64,000 nucleotides of DNA from Gaiellaceae bacterium (GCA_026002995.1 BPGK01000001.1:2481988-2545987); one strand, 5' to 3'; counted from the stretch's first letter, positions 6,631-18,817 are shown. Program-made: numbers and translations. Notes: generated from the sequence alone by a model not told the origin.

Positions 6631-9396
6631 ATGCCGCATCCCGACTCCTTCGGCGCCCGCTCCCGGCTCGAGCTCGGCGGCCGCACGCTCGAGCTCTTCC
6701 GCCTGGACGCGCTCCAGGCCCGATGGGACGTCTTCCGACTCCCGTACACGCTGCGCGTCCTGCTCGAGAACGTCCTCCGGCACGAGAACGGCGTCACCGT
6801 GACGGAGCGCGACGTCGAGGCCGTCGCCGGCTGGGTTGCAACCGCGGAGCCCTCCGAGGAGATCTCGTTCACGCCCGCGCGGGTGCTCCTCCAGGACTTC
6901 ACAGGCGTGCCGGCGATCGTCGATCTCGCCGCCATGCGCGACGCGATGCGCGAGCTCGGGGGCGACCCGGCCCGGATCGACCCCCTCCTCCCGGCGGAGC
7001 TCGTCATCGACCACTCGGTGCAGGTGGACGAGTACGCGACCCGGCTCGCGATCCAGCGCAACGCCGAGCTCGAGTTCGAGCGCAACCGCGAGCGGTACGC
7101 GTTCCTGCGCTGGGGCCAGCAGGCGTTCGCGAGCCTCGCGGTCGTGCCGCCGAACACGGGAATCTGCCACCAGGTGAACCTCGAGCTCCTCGCGCGCGTG
7201 GTCGAGGAGCGCGACGGCGTCGCCTTCCCGGACACGCTCGTCGGCACCGACTCGCACACGACGATGGTCAACGGCCTCGGCGTGCTCGGCTGGGGCGTCG
7301 GAGGCATCGAAGCCGAGGCGGCGATGCTCGGCGAGTCGATCTCGATGCTCGTCCCGCAGGTCGTCGGGTTCCGCCTCACCGGCGAGCTCCCCGAAGGAGC
7401 GACAGCTACCGACCTCGTGTTGACAGTGACGCAGATCCTCCGCGAGACGGGAGTCGTCGGGAAGTTCGTGGAGTACTTCGGCCACGGGGTGGCGACGCTC
7501 CCGCTCGCCGACCGCGCCACGATCGGGAACATGTCGCCCGAGTACGGCGCGACCTGCGGCTTCTTCCCCGTCGACGAGGAGACGCTCCGCTACCTCCGGC
7601 TGACCGGCCGCTCGGAGGAGCGCATCGCGCTCGTGGAGGCGTACTGCAAGGAGAACGGGCTCTGGCACGAGCCCGACGAGCCCCCCACGTACTCGCAGGT
7701 CGTCGAGCTCGACCTCTCGACGGTCGAGCCCTCGCTCGCCGGGCCGCGCCGGCCGCAGGATCGCGTCCCGCTCGCGCGCGCCAAGCAGGCGTTCCTCGAT
7801 GCCCTGCCGAGCTTCGGCGTCGAGTACGGCAACGCCGTGGACGAGGCGGTGGCCGAGACATTCCCCGCCAGTGACCCGCCGGCGATCGTCGAGCCCGGGG
7901 CGCACGCGCCCGAGGGCGACGTGCGTGTGCCGGTCGTCGTGGCAGAGGAGCGAACCGGCGTCCCCTGTGAGCTGGACGGCGAGACGTTCGACCTCCACCA
8001 CGGCGCGGTGGTCATCGCCGCCATCACGTCCTGCACGAACACCTCGAACCCCGCGGTCATGGTCGGAGCGGGGCTCCTCGCGAAGAAGGCCGTCGAGCGC
8101 GGCCTCGCTCGCAAGCCGTGGGTGAAGTCGAGCCTCGCGCCGGGCTCGAAGGTCGTTACCCGCTACTACGACGAGGCAGGGCTCACGCCGTACCTCGAGG
8201 CGCTCGGCTTCCACACGGTCGGCTACGGCTGCACGACGTGCATCGGGAACTCGGGGCCGCTCCCGGAAGCGATCTCGCAGGCGATCGCCGAGGGCGATCT
8301 CGTCGTCTGCTCGGTCTTGTCGGGGAACCGCAACTTCGAGGCCCGCATCCACCCGGAGGTGAAGGCGAACTACCTGGCCTCGCCGCCACTCGTCGTCGCG
8401 TACGCGATCGCCGGTCGCATGGACCTCGACCTGACGAGTGAGCCGCTCGGGATCGGCTCCGACGGCGAGCCCGTCTACCTCTCGGACGTGTGGCCGTCGG
8501 CAGAGGAGGTCGAGGCGGTCATCGCGAGCGCGATCGGGCAGCAGATGTTCCGCGAGGCGTACGCAGACGTCTTCTCGGGCGACGAGTCATGGCGCTCCCT
8601 CCCCGTCCCGGAGGGCGACCTCTTCGCCTGGGATCCCGCCTCGACGTACGTGCGCCGCCCGCCGTACTTCGACGGCATGCCGCGCGAGCCGGAGCCGGTA
8701 GAGGACATCGTCGGCGCGCGCTGCCTCGTCTCGGTGGGCGACTCGGTCACGACCGACCACATCTCGCCGGCGGGATCGATCAAGCCCGACTCCCCAGCTG
8801 GCCGCTACCTCCTCGAGCACGGAGTCGAGCGCAGGGAGTTCAACTCCTACGGCTCGCGGCGCGGGAATCACGAGGTGATGGTGCGCGGGACGTTCGCGAA
8901 CGTCCGGCTGCGCAACCTCCTCGTGCCCGGCTCCGAGGGGACGTGGACCCGCCACCTCCCCTCCGGGGAGGAGATGACGATCTTCGACGCCGCCGAGCGC
9001 TACCGCGCCGAGGGAGTCCCGCTCCTCGTCCTCGCGGGGAAGGAGTACGGCTCGGGGTCGTCGCGCGACTGGGCGGCGAAGGGGCCACGGCTGCTCGGCG
9101 TGCGAGCGGTCATCGCCGAGAGCTTCGAGCGCATCCATCGCTCGAACCTCCTCATGATGGGCGTCCTGCCCCTCCAGTTCCTGCCGGGAGAGAGCCGTGA
9201 GTCGCTCGGGCTGAGCGGGCGAGAGGAGTTCTCGATCACGGGCCTCGAGAATGCAGAGGCGCATGAGGTCACCGTGCGCGCCGACGGCGTCGAGTTCCGC
9301 GCGCGCGTGCGCCTCGATACCCCGCGCGAGCGGGAGTACTTCCGCCACGGCGGGATCCTCCCCTACGTCCTGCGGCGGCTGCTCCAAGGCGACTGA
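5755..9396 (+). CDS. acnA: Aconitate hydratase preceded in frame by a ~290-residue helical domain
   Basis: TCA-cycle [4Fe-4S] enzyme interconverting citrate and isocitrate. The aconitase part begins at about the ATG at 6631 ([11 protein letters not shown], 921 aa to the stop, full AcnA/IRP1 length). Cluster-binding cysteines lie in [17 protein letters not shown] and [40 protein letters not shown] and [18 protein letters not shown] are further signatures. Upstream the same frame is open from a GTG at 5755 with no stop, adding about 292 residues unrelated to aconitase. This may be a genuine fusion or two genes joined by loss of a stop. If separate, aconitase is 6631-9396. Cytoplasmic. Confidence 0.9.
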   Translation: MRRATGYLASLPERIVRALAAITGGALHETAELVLPRLVRRSRLYEATAKNLLRIAVELVGGVERPSEATTGEYEPDPKRLAARKATGNVVELGSILAFGFSPLWLLAAAADVTRGTRTYLDALVGELKGAGVLAPDVELGTIDELLAALEGASGTTARLIDIPPLELEALRRSLAELRADASGLPTPPELAALYAGLLRESEREQRSLLEVSAGIGAAFFNSARKVGRQHLLAPYTEDLRPLRNEGFAAYARRVGRPYAEAVARHFRPDEPTLTERGIERLAGRKLVESRSMPHPDSFGARSRLELGGRTLELFRLDALQARWDVFRLPYTLRVLLENVLRHENGVTVTERDVEAVAGWVATAEPSEEISFTPARVLLQDFTGVPAIVDLAAMRDAMRELGGDPARIDPLLPAELVIDHSVQVDEYATRLAIQRNAELEFERNRERYAFLRWGQQAFASLAVVPPNTGICHQVNLELLARVVEERDGVAFPDTLVGTDSHTTMVNGLGVLGWGVGGIEAEAAMLGESISMLVPQVVGFRLTGELPEGATATDLVLTVTQILRETGVVGKFVEYFGHGVATLPLADRATIGNMSPEYGATCGFFPVDEETLRYLRLTGRSEERIALVEAYCKENGLWHEPDEPPTYSQVVELDLSTVEPSLAGPRRPQDRVPLARAKQAFLDALPSFGVEYGNAVDEAVAETFPASDPPAIVEPGAHAPEGDVRVPVVVAEERTGVPCELDGETFDLHHGAVVIAAITSCTNTSNPAVMVGAGLLAKKAVERGLARKPWVKSSLAPGSKVVTRYYDEAGLTPYLEALGFHTVGYGCTTCIGNSGPLPEAISQAIAEGDLVVCSVLSGNRNFEARIHPEVKANYLASPPLVVAYAIAGRMDLDLTSEPLGIGSDGEPVYLSDVWPSAEEVEAVIASAIGQQMFREAYADVFSGDESWRSLPVPEGDLFAWDPASTYVRRPPYFDGMPREPEPVEDIVGARCLVSVGDSVTTDHISPAGSIKPDSPAGRYLLEHGVERREFNSYGSRRGNHEVMVRGTFANVRLRNLLVPGSEGTWTRHLPSGEEMTIFDAAERYRAEGVPLLVLAGKEYGSGSSRDWAAKGPRLLGVRAVIAESFERIHRSNLLMMGVLPLQFLPGESRESLGLSGREEFSITGLENAEAHEVTVRADGVEFRARVRLDTPREREYFRHGGILPYVLRRLLQGD

Positions 9397-9450
9397 CGCC
9401 TCGGTTCGACGCGAACGCTCGTCGGTGATGACCGAGTACGCTCGGCGCCG

Positions 9451-10794
9451 ATGGGTGGACGGTATCGGAGCGAGGGGAGCTGGGGGATCACCCCCGTCCC
9501 TGAGCGGTTACGCGTCCTGAGCGGCCTCGACACCGGGCTCCTGTGGGGAAACCTCGGCGTCTCGCTCCTCGTCATCGTCGCGGGGGCGGTGCTCGTGCCG
9601 GCGCTCTCGCTCCCGCAGGCGCTCCTCGCGATCGCGCTCGGCTGCCTCGTCGGGAACCTCATGCTCGGAGCGGCCGGCGCGATCGGGGCCGACGCGCGCG
9701 TTCCGGGCATGGTGCTCATGCGCGCACCGCTCGGGCGGCGCGGCTCGTACCTGCCTACAGCGGCGAACGTGCTCCAGGGCCTCGGCTGGTCGACCTTCGA
9801 GCTCCTCGTCATCGCGACCGCCGCGGCAGCGCTCTCCGAGGAGCTCTTCGGCTTCGGAGCGCAGTGGGCGTGGACGATCGCCTTCGGCGCGGCGGCCCTC
9901 GTGCTCTCGCTGCTCGGGCCGATCGGGTTCGTGCGCCGGTTCGTCCGGCACTTCGCGATCGTCGTCCTCCCGATCGCGCTCGCCTACCTCACGTGGTGGA
10001 CGCTCGACGGCGCGGACCTCGGAGCGCTCTGGAGCGCGCCCGGCGCGGGCGGCCTCTCCGTGTGGCAGGGAGCGGACGTCGTCGTCGCCATCACCGTCTC
10101 GTGGGTTCCCTACGCCGCCGACTACACCCGCTTCTCGACAACCCGCCGCGGCGCCTTCCTCGGCACCGGCCTCGGCTACCTCGTCCCGGACGCGTGGATG
10201 CTCGGGCTCGGAGCCCTCCTCGTCCTCTCGCGCGACCTGAGCGACCCGGGCGCGCTGCCAGCGGCCGTCGTCGCCGGCGGCTTCGCTGCCATCCTCGCGC
10301 TCTTCGCGCTCCTCGTCACCGAGACGGACGAAGCGTTCGCGAACGTCTACTCCGCGGCCGTCTCGCTCCAGAACCTCGTGCCGCGGGCGCCGCAGCCGAT
10401 CCTCCTCGCCCTCGTCGCGACGCTCGCGACCGCGGGCGCCCTCCTGCTCGACTTCGCGAGCTACGAGGGCTTCTTGCTCCTCCTCGGCTCACTCTTCGTG
10501 CCCCTCTTCGCCGTGCTCTTCGCAGACTGGCTCGCCGCCGATCGGCACTATCCGTCCGAGCGGGTCTTCGAGGCGCCCGCCTGGCGACCGGGCCTCGTCG
10601 GCGCCTGGCTCGCGGGCTTCTGTGTCTACCAGTGGCTCTACCCCACCGGCCCCGCGTGGTGGGTCGACCTCGTGTCGAAGCTCGATCCCCCCTCATGGGA
10701 GATCGGCGCCACCGTTCCGAGCTTCCTCGTCTCCTTCGCGCTCGCGAGCGGTGTCGCGTTCCTCCACCGTCCGGCGAGCGGACCGATCGCGTGA
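9451..10794 (+). CDS. NCS1-family nucleobase/cation symporter (CytX-like permease)
   Basis: Integral membrane transporter of 447 aa with about 12 hydrophobic segments. The N-terminal SWGITPVPERLRVLSGLD followed by LLWGNLGVSLLV is typical of the cytosine/purine (NCS1) family, particularly the CytX branch linked elsewhere to hydroxymethylpyrimidine uptake. ITVSWVPYAADYTRFS is a conserved mid-protein signature. I see no TPP riboswitch in the 54-nt upstream gap, so the thiamine link is not supported locally. The stop overlaps the PfkB kinase start (GTGA), suggesting uptake followed by phosphorylation of the same or a related compound. Confidence 0.85.
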   Translation: MGGRYRSEGSWGITPVPERLRVLSGLDTGLLWGNLGVSLLVIVAGAVLVPALSLPQALLAIALGCLVGNLMLGAAGAIGADARVPGMVLMRAPLGRRGSYLPTAANVLQGLGWSTFELLVIATAAAALSEELFGFGAQWAWTIAFGAAALVLSLLGPIGFVRRFVRHFAIVVLPIALAYLTWWTLDGADLGALWSAPGAGGLSVWQGADVVVAITVSWVPYAADYTRFSTTRRGAFLGTGLGYLVPDAWMLGLGALLVLSRDLSDPGALPAAVVAGGFAAILALFALLVTETDEAFANVYSAAVSLQNLVPRAPQPILLALVATLATAGALLLDFASYEGFLLLLGSLFVPLFAVLFADWLAADRHYPSERVFEAPAWRPGLVGAWLAGFCVYQWLYPTGPAWWVDLVSKLDPPSWEIGATVPSFLVSFALASGVAFLHRPASGPIA

Positions 10795-11594
10795 GTCAGA
10801 TCGCCGCCATCGGCCACCTGGCTCTCGACCTGGTCGCCGGCGAGCCACCCCGTCCCGGCGGGGGCGTCTTCTACGCCGCGCGGGCCGCCGCCCGGCTCGA
10901 GGTAGACGCGCACGTCGCCGCCTCCTGCGCGCCGGGCGACCGGGACGCGCTCGTCCCGCCGCTCGAGGCCTTCGGGCTCCCCGTCCGCTGGTACCCGTCC
11001 TCCGCGACGACGACCTACCGCTTCCACTACGAGGGCGAGCGACGGATCATGCGCCAGGAGGCCGTCGGCGACCCGTGGACGCCCGACCGGGCGCTCGACG
11101 CCGTCGGCGGCGCCGCCTGGGTAGACGTGTGCGCGCTCACCCGCAGCGACTTCCCCGAGGAGACCTTCGCGGCGCTCGCGATGGACGGACGGAAGCTCGT
11201 CGTCGACGCGCAGGGCCTCGTCCGCACGCCCGCGCTCGGCCCGCTCCGAACCGACGCCGCGATCGGCGACGTGCTCCGCCGCGTCGCGATCCTGAAGCTG
11301 AACGACGAGGAGGCCGAGACGCTCGTCGGCTCCGCCGACCCGTACACCCTGCGCTCGCTCGGCGTCCCCGAGGTCGTCCTCACGCTCGGCTCGCAGGGCT
11401 CGTGGGTCGTCACCCCGGAACTCGTCGAGCACGTCCCCGCGGTTCCCGTGGAAGAGCCCGTCGATCCAACGGGGGCGGGAGACACGTACTCCATCGCGTA
11501 CCTCGTCTCCCGCATGCGAGGGGCCGAGCCGGTCGAGGCGGCGCGCTTCGCGGCCGAGACGGCGTCCGCCTTCCTCGCCGACGACGCGCAGTGA
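10791..11594 (+). CDS. PfkB/ribokinase-family kinase
   Basis: Cytoplasmic small-molecule kinase of 267 aa. Family features are an N-terminal IAAIGHLALDLV strand, a glycine-rich region RPGGGVFYAARAAARL, and the C-terminal anion-hole motif DPTGAGDTYSIAYLV with the catalytic Asp in GAGD. LNDEEAETLVG is also typical. Start is the GTG overlapping the permease TGA. Shorter than most PfkB sugar kinases (about 300 aa). The substrate is unknown; coupling to a nucleobase permease hints at a nucleoside or pyrimidine-derived substrate, which is inference only. Confidence 0.85.
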   Translation: MSQIAAIGHLALDLVAGEPPRPGGGVFYAARAAARLEVDAHVAASCAPGDRDALVPPLEAFGLPVRWYPSSATTTYRFHYEGERRIMRQEAVGDPWTPDRALDAVGGAAWVDVCALTRSDFPEETFAALAMDGRKLVVDAQGLVRTPALGPLRTDAAIGDVLRRVAILKLNDEEAETLVGSADPYTLRSLGVPEVVLTLGSQGSWVVTPELVEHVPAVPVEEPVDPTGAGDTYSIAYLVSRMRGAEPVEAARFAAETASAFLADDAQ

Positions 11595-11677
11595 CGAACG
11601 GATAGCCTGCCCGCCGAGCCGAGGCGCTCTTCGAACCACGAGCCGAGAACCAACGGGAAGAGCCTCGAGCCCGACGG

Positions 11678-12829
11678 ATGGACGACATGCCCTCGATCGC
11701 GACCCAGTACAGGTTCCACGACGTCGGCGAGGAGATCGCCCGCGAGTGGCCGCAAACGCTCTCCGAGGCGCTCGACGAGGCGCTCGTACCGCTGCTCGAG
11801 AAGCACGCGGCCGCCACGGCTCACCTCCGCGTCGGTCTCGCCACATCTGACGCTGGCCGGCTGCGCGCCACGGCGTACTTGCACCTGCCCGGGCGGAAGA
11901 CCGTGTCCGTGACCGCGGAGCACCGGGAGCCGACCGAGCTTGCCCGAAGGCTCGCGCGCAGTCTCTTCCGTCAGGCCAAGAGACACTTCGACCGTCTCCG
12001 CGCACAACGTGAGCACACGCGAAGGTCGCGCCGCGAGCGGCTGCGTACGCTCAGGGCCGAGGCTGCAGCCCTCCCCGAGCCCACGGTCGATGAGGCAACG
12101 ATCACGCTGAGAGCACTGCTTCCGAGACTGGAGACGGTCGCACGCCGCGAGCTCGCCTACCTGCACGCCACCGGCGACCTGCCGAGCGACTACCCCGCCG
12201 TGAGCGACGTCGTCGACGAGGCGCTCGCCGCCACGACGGCGGCGTGGCAGGCTGAAACGGACGAGCAGCCGGCCTACGTACGCCTGCTCCGGAACCTCTT
12301 TGCGGCGATCGACCGAGAGGTGGTCGCGAGCCGAACGTACGGCGAGGCTGTCTCGCTGGAATCCCCTTTGCCACCCGATGCGGAAGACACCGCCGAGGCG
12401 ATGGTCGAGGAGGAGTTCTACGAGTACTACCAGCCCGACGACACGCTGAGCTTGGCCGACGTGATCCCTGAGGAGCCGGTGGACGAAACGGCGACGGACG
12501 ACGAGCTCGACGAGCTCGGCGAACGCAGGAGCGAACGAGCGTACGCGCTCGCTGCGCTCAAGGACCTGCCGACGCCATGGAGGCGCGCCTTCCTGCTCGT
12601 GCGGGTGGACGGGCTCGACATCCGCAGCGTTACCCATGTCTTACGCTCCCCGGCAGAGGAGGAGCGCGTGCGACGATCGCTGGCGCAAGCGGAGGAGTTC
12701 GTCGCTGCCCGCATCGAGGACGCCGGGATCGCGTCGGACGGCGCCGCGTGGCTTGCGTCGCAGGACTGGAGCCAGGGTACGACCATGAGCGACGACACGG
12801 CGTCTCTACCACGTCCGAGCGAGCCGTAG
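11678..12829 (+). CDS. HPF/RaiA-like ribosome hibernation domain fused to sigma-70-like regions
   Basis: 383-aa two-part protein. Residues about 1-110 resemble the HPF/RaiA beta-alpha fold: TAYLHLPGRKTVSVTAEHRE followed by LARRLARSLFRQAKRHFDRL and a basic coiled tail. Residues about 150-225 resemble ECF sigma region 2 (ARRELAYLHATGDLPSDYPA; DVVDEALAATTAAWQ; YVRLLRNLFAAIDREV). Residues about 285-355 resemble region 4 (ALKDLPTPWRRAFLLVRVDG). An acidic linker (EDTAEAMVEEEFYEYYQPDD) joins them. It may couple ribosome dormancy to transcription, or use sigma-type helices for another purpose. Start could also be the ATG at 11687. Directly upstream of the aeRF1-like gene (3 nt gap). Confidence 0.8.
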   Translation: MDDMPSIATQYRFHDVGEEIAREWPQTLSEALDEALVPLLEKHAAATAHLRVGLATSDAGRLRATAYLHLPGRKTVSVTAEHREPTELARRLARSLFRQAKRHFDRLRAQREHTRRSRRERLRTLRAEAAALPEPTVDEATITLRALLPRLETVARRELAYLHATGDLPSDYPAVSDVVDEALAATTAAWQAETDEQPAYVRLLRNLFAAIDREVVASRTYGEAVSLESPLPPDAEDTAEAMVEEEFYEYYQPDDTLSLADVIPEEPVDETATDDELDELGERRSERAYALAALKDLPTPWRRAFLLVRVDGLDIRSVTHVLRSPAEEERVRRSLAQAEEFVAARIEDAGIASDGAAWLASQDWSQGTTMSDDTASLPRPSEP

Positions 12830-12832
12830 GCC

Positions 12833-14235
12833 GTGCTGCCGATCGAGGAGCAACTCGACGCCATCCGCGAGTGGAGCGGTGCGGCCCAGGACGACGTGCT
12901 CACCGTATACGCGGACATCGACCCGGCCAAGCCGGAGAACGCCCGCGGTGCGTGGGTGACGCGCGTCAAGAACAGCCTGCACGCGTTGCCGGAAGTGCGT
13001 AACCAGCACGGCAAGCGCGACCAGCCCCTCTACGACCGCGTGCTCGATCTCCTCGAGTCCGACCGCCCGGACGCGCGCACCCTCGTCCTCGTCGCCCATC
13101 GCGAGCCCCACGGCAAGCTCCACGCGGAGCGATTCGATCTCCAGGTGGAGCTACCTGTCGTCGATCTCGCTCATGGCCAAGTCGAGGCGCGCTACGGCGC
13201 ACCCCACCTCGCACCGCTCTGGTTCGCCGTCGACGAGTACGAGCGCGCCGGCATCGTCGTGCTGGAGGCCGCGGGCAGGTGGCGGTTCCTGGAGGCGTTC
13301 CTGGGAGACATTCGGGAAGCCGATGACGTGTTCGCGTCGATCTCCGACGTCGAGTGGAGGAGACTGCGCGAGGCGAGTCGGAAGATCTCCGACACGCTGG
13401 GCGCACGCGCCGCCGCGCCGGGCGGACGGTACGACAAGCTCTCGCCCAGGGACCGCACGGCTGCGCGGGTGGACGCGTGGACGCACAAGCTGTACACGAC
13501 GCTGGCGCGCCTCCTCGACCAGACCTCCGAGCGGCTCGCCGTCGACCGGCTCGTGGTCGTCGGCGAGCACTGGCCCGAGGGTGCGACGCGTGGCCACCCA
13601 CAGCTCGTCGCCCCGAGCGGCGAAGTCGCGTCGACGAGATCGGCGCCGCCACTGCCGTCGCTGCCGTCGACCGCGCCGCGCGACCGTCGGCGAGCCGTGG
13701 CGCGCTCGAGCGCACCCGCTTCGAGACGCTGCCTGCCCGAGCGCCTCGGCGTGCCGCCGCGGCCGACGCTCGCCCTTGCTCGCCCGAGGCTCCGGAGCGG
13801 AACTCGGCCGCTGCTCCGTCTGGCGCCGCGTCGGAGCGGCCGTGCCTGCCGCTGGAGCTCGGAGCGCACGGCCGAGCGTCCGCCAGCTGGGCGGTCGAGC
13901 GTGGCATCCCTCGAGGCGCCGGGCCTCTGGGGACGGCTCCCGCGCGGCCCGCTCGCTTCGGACCGCGCTCCGCTCGAGCTGGCGCACGGGTGCAGCACTG
14001 GGTGGTGCCCTGGGCGCTCGAGGCGCGGATCTGGCGCTGTCCGCGGGAAGGCTTCGTGGCGGCAACCGAGGAGACGGCTCGGATCCTCTGCGAGCACCCC
14101 GAGGAGGTCGCCCTCCGTGCGCACGTCCTGGACTTGTCCGCACGCTTCGGCGCAAGACTCGAGCTCGTTCGAGGAGAGGCGGAGCGACGCCTACTCGACG
14201 AGCTCGGAGGGATGGCCGCGCTCCTCCGCTGGTGA
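12833..14235 (+). pseudogene. aeRF1-type release-factor-like gene with disrupted reading frame
   Basis: The N-terminal part, from the GTG at 12833 to about 13,590, reads coherently (LPIEEQLDAIREWSGAAQDD, VLTVYADIDPAKPENARGAW, ELPVVDLAHGQVEARYG, LWFAVDEYERAGIVVLEA) and resembles bacterial aeRF1/VLRF1-type proteins. The C-terminal part, HWVVPWALEARIWRC to LLDELGGMAALLRW (13,998-14,235), also reads coherently but in a different frame. Between them, VDEIGAATAVAAVDRAAR (from 13,627) is in the C-terminal frame, whereas APLELAH just before HWVVPW is in the first frame. At least one net -1 (or +2) shift is therefore needed, perhaps several. Pseudogene, sequencing error or recoding cannot be separated here. 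Confidence 0.65.
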
Positions 14236-14286
14236 GGTCGGAGTTGGTGCGCTCGCTCTCCGCGGTTTAGAGTGACGAGCGGGTCC

Positions 14287-14565
14287 ATGCCCCAGAACGA
14301 GCGACGCCCTGCAACCGATCAGGTCGCGACGTGGGAGCCCGAGACGCTTCTCGCCGAGCTCAACTACGCACGCGAGCTCTTCGCGAAGGCCGACCGCCGC
14401 GCGCGCACCTTCCTCGCGGAGCGCGGCGTCATCGACCAGGCGGATCGCGACCTCGTCAGTCTCCTCCGTGCGTGCTGCGACGCCTCGAGCGCGGCTCCCG
14501 AAAGCGGACAATCGAGCCTGGGCAGCGGCCCGGAACGATCGGACTCCGCCGAATCCGCCCCATGA
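14287..14565 (+). CDS. Small hypothetical protein upstream of KhtT-like regulator
   Basis: 92 aa from the ATG at 14287 (a GTG at 14272 would add five residues). Contains a helical stretch WEPETLLAELNYARELFAKA followed by DRRARTFLAERGVIDQADRD and a Ser-rich tail. No family recognised, no signal peptide or membrane segment. Its TGA overlaps the ATG of the next gene by 4 nt, which supports it being a real, translated gene in the antiporter operon. Function unknown. Confidence 0.55.
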   Translation: MPQNERRPATDQVATWEPETLLAELNYARELFAKADRRARTFLAERGVIDQADRDLVSLLRACCDASSAAPESGQSSLGSGPERSDSAESAP

Positions 14566-14816
14566 CGCAGTTCGGTGACATCGAGGTCTGCGAGTTGCCA
14601 GGAATCGGCGTCCGCTACGACTTCGTGACCACCGCCGGCGATCGGATCGGACTGCTCGTCCACGAGTCCGGCGAGCGCGAGCTCTTGCTCTTCGACCGGT
14701 CTGACCCCGACTCCGCGCGCTCGCTTCCGCTGAGCGAGCACGACCTCGTTCGCCTCGGGGAGATGCTGGGGCTCGGCGCAGACCCCCGGCCCACGCTCGA
14801 CCGCCTTCCCGAGTGA
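14562..14816 (+). CDS. KhtT-like N-terminal regulatory protein of a cation/proton antiporter
   Basis: 84-aa protein. ICELPGIGVRYDFVT-like sequence (visible as VCELPGIGVRYDFVTTAGDR) followed by IGLLVHESGERELLLFDRSD and LSEHDLVRLGEMLGL matches the N-terminal domain of KhtT-type antiporter regulatory subunits. Typical KhtT proteins are about 160 aa and continue into a TrkA-C (RCK_C) ligand-binding domain; that second domain is absent here. Followed 53 nt later by the antiporter gene, so a regulatory partner role is likely, but without the usual nucleotide-sensing module. Confidence 0.75.
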   Translation: MTQFGDIEVCELPGIGVRYDFVTTAGDRIGLLVHESGERELLLFDRSDPDSARSLPLSEHDLVRLGEMLGLGADPRPTLDRLPE

Positions 14817-14869
14817 GGAGTCGTGAGACGAGCGAGTCTGGCCGACGATCCGAGAGCGGCTAGCAGTCG

Positions 14870-16009
14870 ATGGCGATCGGAGCGACAGGCCCCGACGCGA
14901 GCGCCGCTTATCTGGAGCTCGGCATTCTCCTGCTCGCTCTCGGGCTCGCGGCGCGTCTCGCCGTTCGGGCCGGACTCTCTCCGGTCGGCGTCTACCTGCT
15001 CGGCGGCGTGCTCGTCGGCGCGCTCGACGTTCCTGGGCTCAGTGGGCCGTTCATCGAGTTCGCAGCCGGTCTCGGCGTCGTGCTGCTCCTCTTCCTGCTG
15101 GGCCTGGAGTACACGCCGCACGAGCTGACGGCGAACCTGCGGACGAACGCGCCGGCCGGGATCGTGGACTTCGTGCTCAACTTCACGCCAGGGGCGATCT
15201 GCGCGCTGCTGCTCGGGTGGTCGACGACGAGCGCCGTGCTCTTGGGCGGCGTCACCTGGATCTCCTCCTCCAGCATCGTCGCCAAGACACTCGGCGACCT
15301 CGGACGCCTCGGTAACCGCGAGACGCCGGTGATCCTGGCGGTGCTCGTCCTCGAAGACCTCGCCATGACGATCTACCTCCCACTCGTCGCGGCGCTCTTG
15401 GTCGGCGGTGGCTTCGCCGCGGCGCTCGGGTCGGTCGCTCTCGCAGTCCTCGCCGCCGGCGCCGCGTTCGCGCTCGCCCTCCGGCACGGCGCCGCGGTGG
15501 AACGGCTCGTCGAGCACCGCTCGGAGGAGGTCGTACTGCTAACGGCGCTCGGATTCGTTCTCGTCGTCGCCGGCGGCGCGGAGCTCCTCCACATCTCCGC
15601 CGGCGTAGGAGCGTTCGTCGCGGGAGTAGCGCTGTCGGGCGAGGTCGCAGGACGTGCCGAGGCCTTGCTCCAGCCGATCCGCGACTTCAACGTCGCCCTC
15701 TTCTTCCTCTTCTTCGGGCTCCAGATCGAACTCGCTGCGCTCGGGTCGGTTCTCATTCCCGTGCTCTCGCTCGCAGTCGTGACAGCAGTCACGAAGGCCG
15801 CAACCGGTTGGTGGGCCGCGAGACGGGCAGGAATCGGTGCGCGCGGGCGCGTCCGCGCCGCCACCGCTCTCATCCCGCGCGGCGAGTTCTCGATCGTCAT
15901 CGCCGGGTTGGCCGGCGCGAGCGGCTCAGGCGAGCTACCCGCGCTCGCCGCAGGCTACGTGCTCGTGCTCGCAGTCGTCGGGCCCGCGCTTACCCGGCTG
16001 TCCAACTGA
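14870..16009 (+). CDS. CPA2-family cation/proton antiporter (KhtU-like)
   Basis: Integral membrane antiporter, 379 aa with about 12 hydrophobic segments, probably exchanging K+ (or Na+) for H+. Family features: LFLLGLEYTPHEL, the GGVTWISSSSIVAKTLGDLG stretch, the LVLEDLAMTIYLPLVAALLV helix with the ED pair, and IPRGEFSIVIAGLAG near the C-terminus. No RCK/TrkA-N domain follows the membrane part, consistent with regulation by the separate small protein upstream. ATG at 14870 chosen because it directly precedes the first membrane segment. Confidence 0.88.
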   Translation: MAIGATGPDASAAYLELGILLLALGLAARLAVRAGLSPVGVYLLGGVLVGALDVPGLSGPFIEFAAGLGVVLLLFLLGLEYTPHELTANLRTNAPAGIVDFVLNFTPGAICALLLGWSTTSAVLLGGVTWISSSSIVAKTLGDLGRLGNRETPVILAVLVLEDLAMTIYLPLVAALLVGGGFAAALGSVALAVLAAGAAFALALRHGAAVERLVEHRSEEVVLLTALGFVLVVAGGAELLHISAGVGAFVAGVALSGEVAGRAEALLQPIRDFNVALFFLFFGLQIELAALGSVLIPVLSLAVVTAVTKAATGWWAARRAGIGARGRVRAATALIPRGEFSIVIAGLAGASGSGELPALAAGYVLVLAVVGPALTRLSN

Positions 16010-16099
16010 CGTGTTCCCGCCGTCCGCGACATCAACGACGACCCTGGTAGGCTCGGTCGAGCGAAGGGAAGCTGGCGACCCGAGGGCGAGGTGGGCGAG

Positions 16100-18817
<2,718 letters not shown>

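Noticed and set aside
6070-8352. Very long open frame antisense to aconitase (about 760 codons)
   Set aside because: It lies opposite a clearly identified aconitase with perfect motifs; long antisense frames are expected in this GC-rich sequence, and its residues are low complexity and Arg/Glu-rich.
9397-9450. TPP or other riboswitch before the CytX-like permease
   Set aside because: The gap is 54 nt and has none of the conserved TPP-element sequence; no supporting thiamine genes are nearby.
10316-10696. Minus-strand open frame inside the NCS1 permease
   Set aside because: The plus strand encodes a coherent 12-helix permease; the reverse frame is Arg-rich only.
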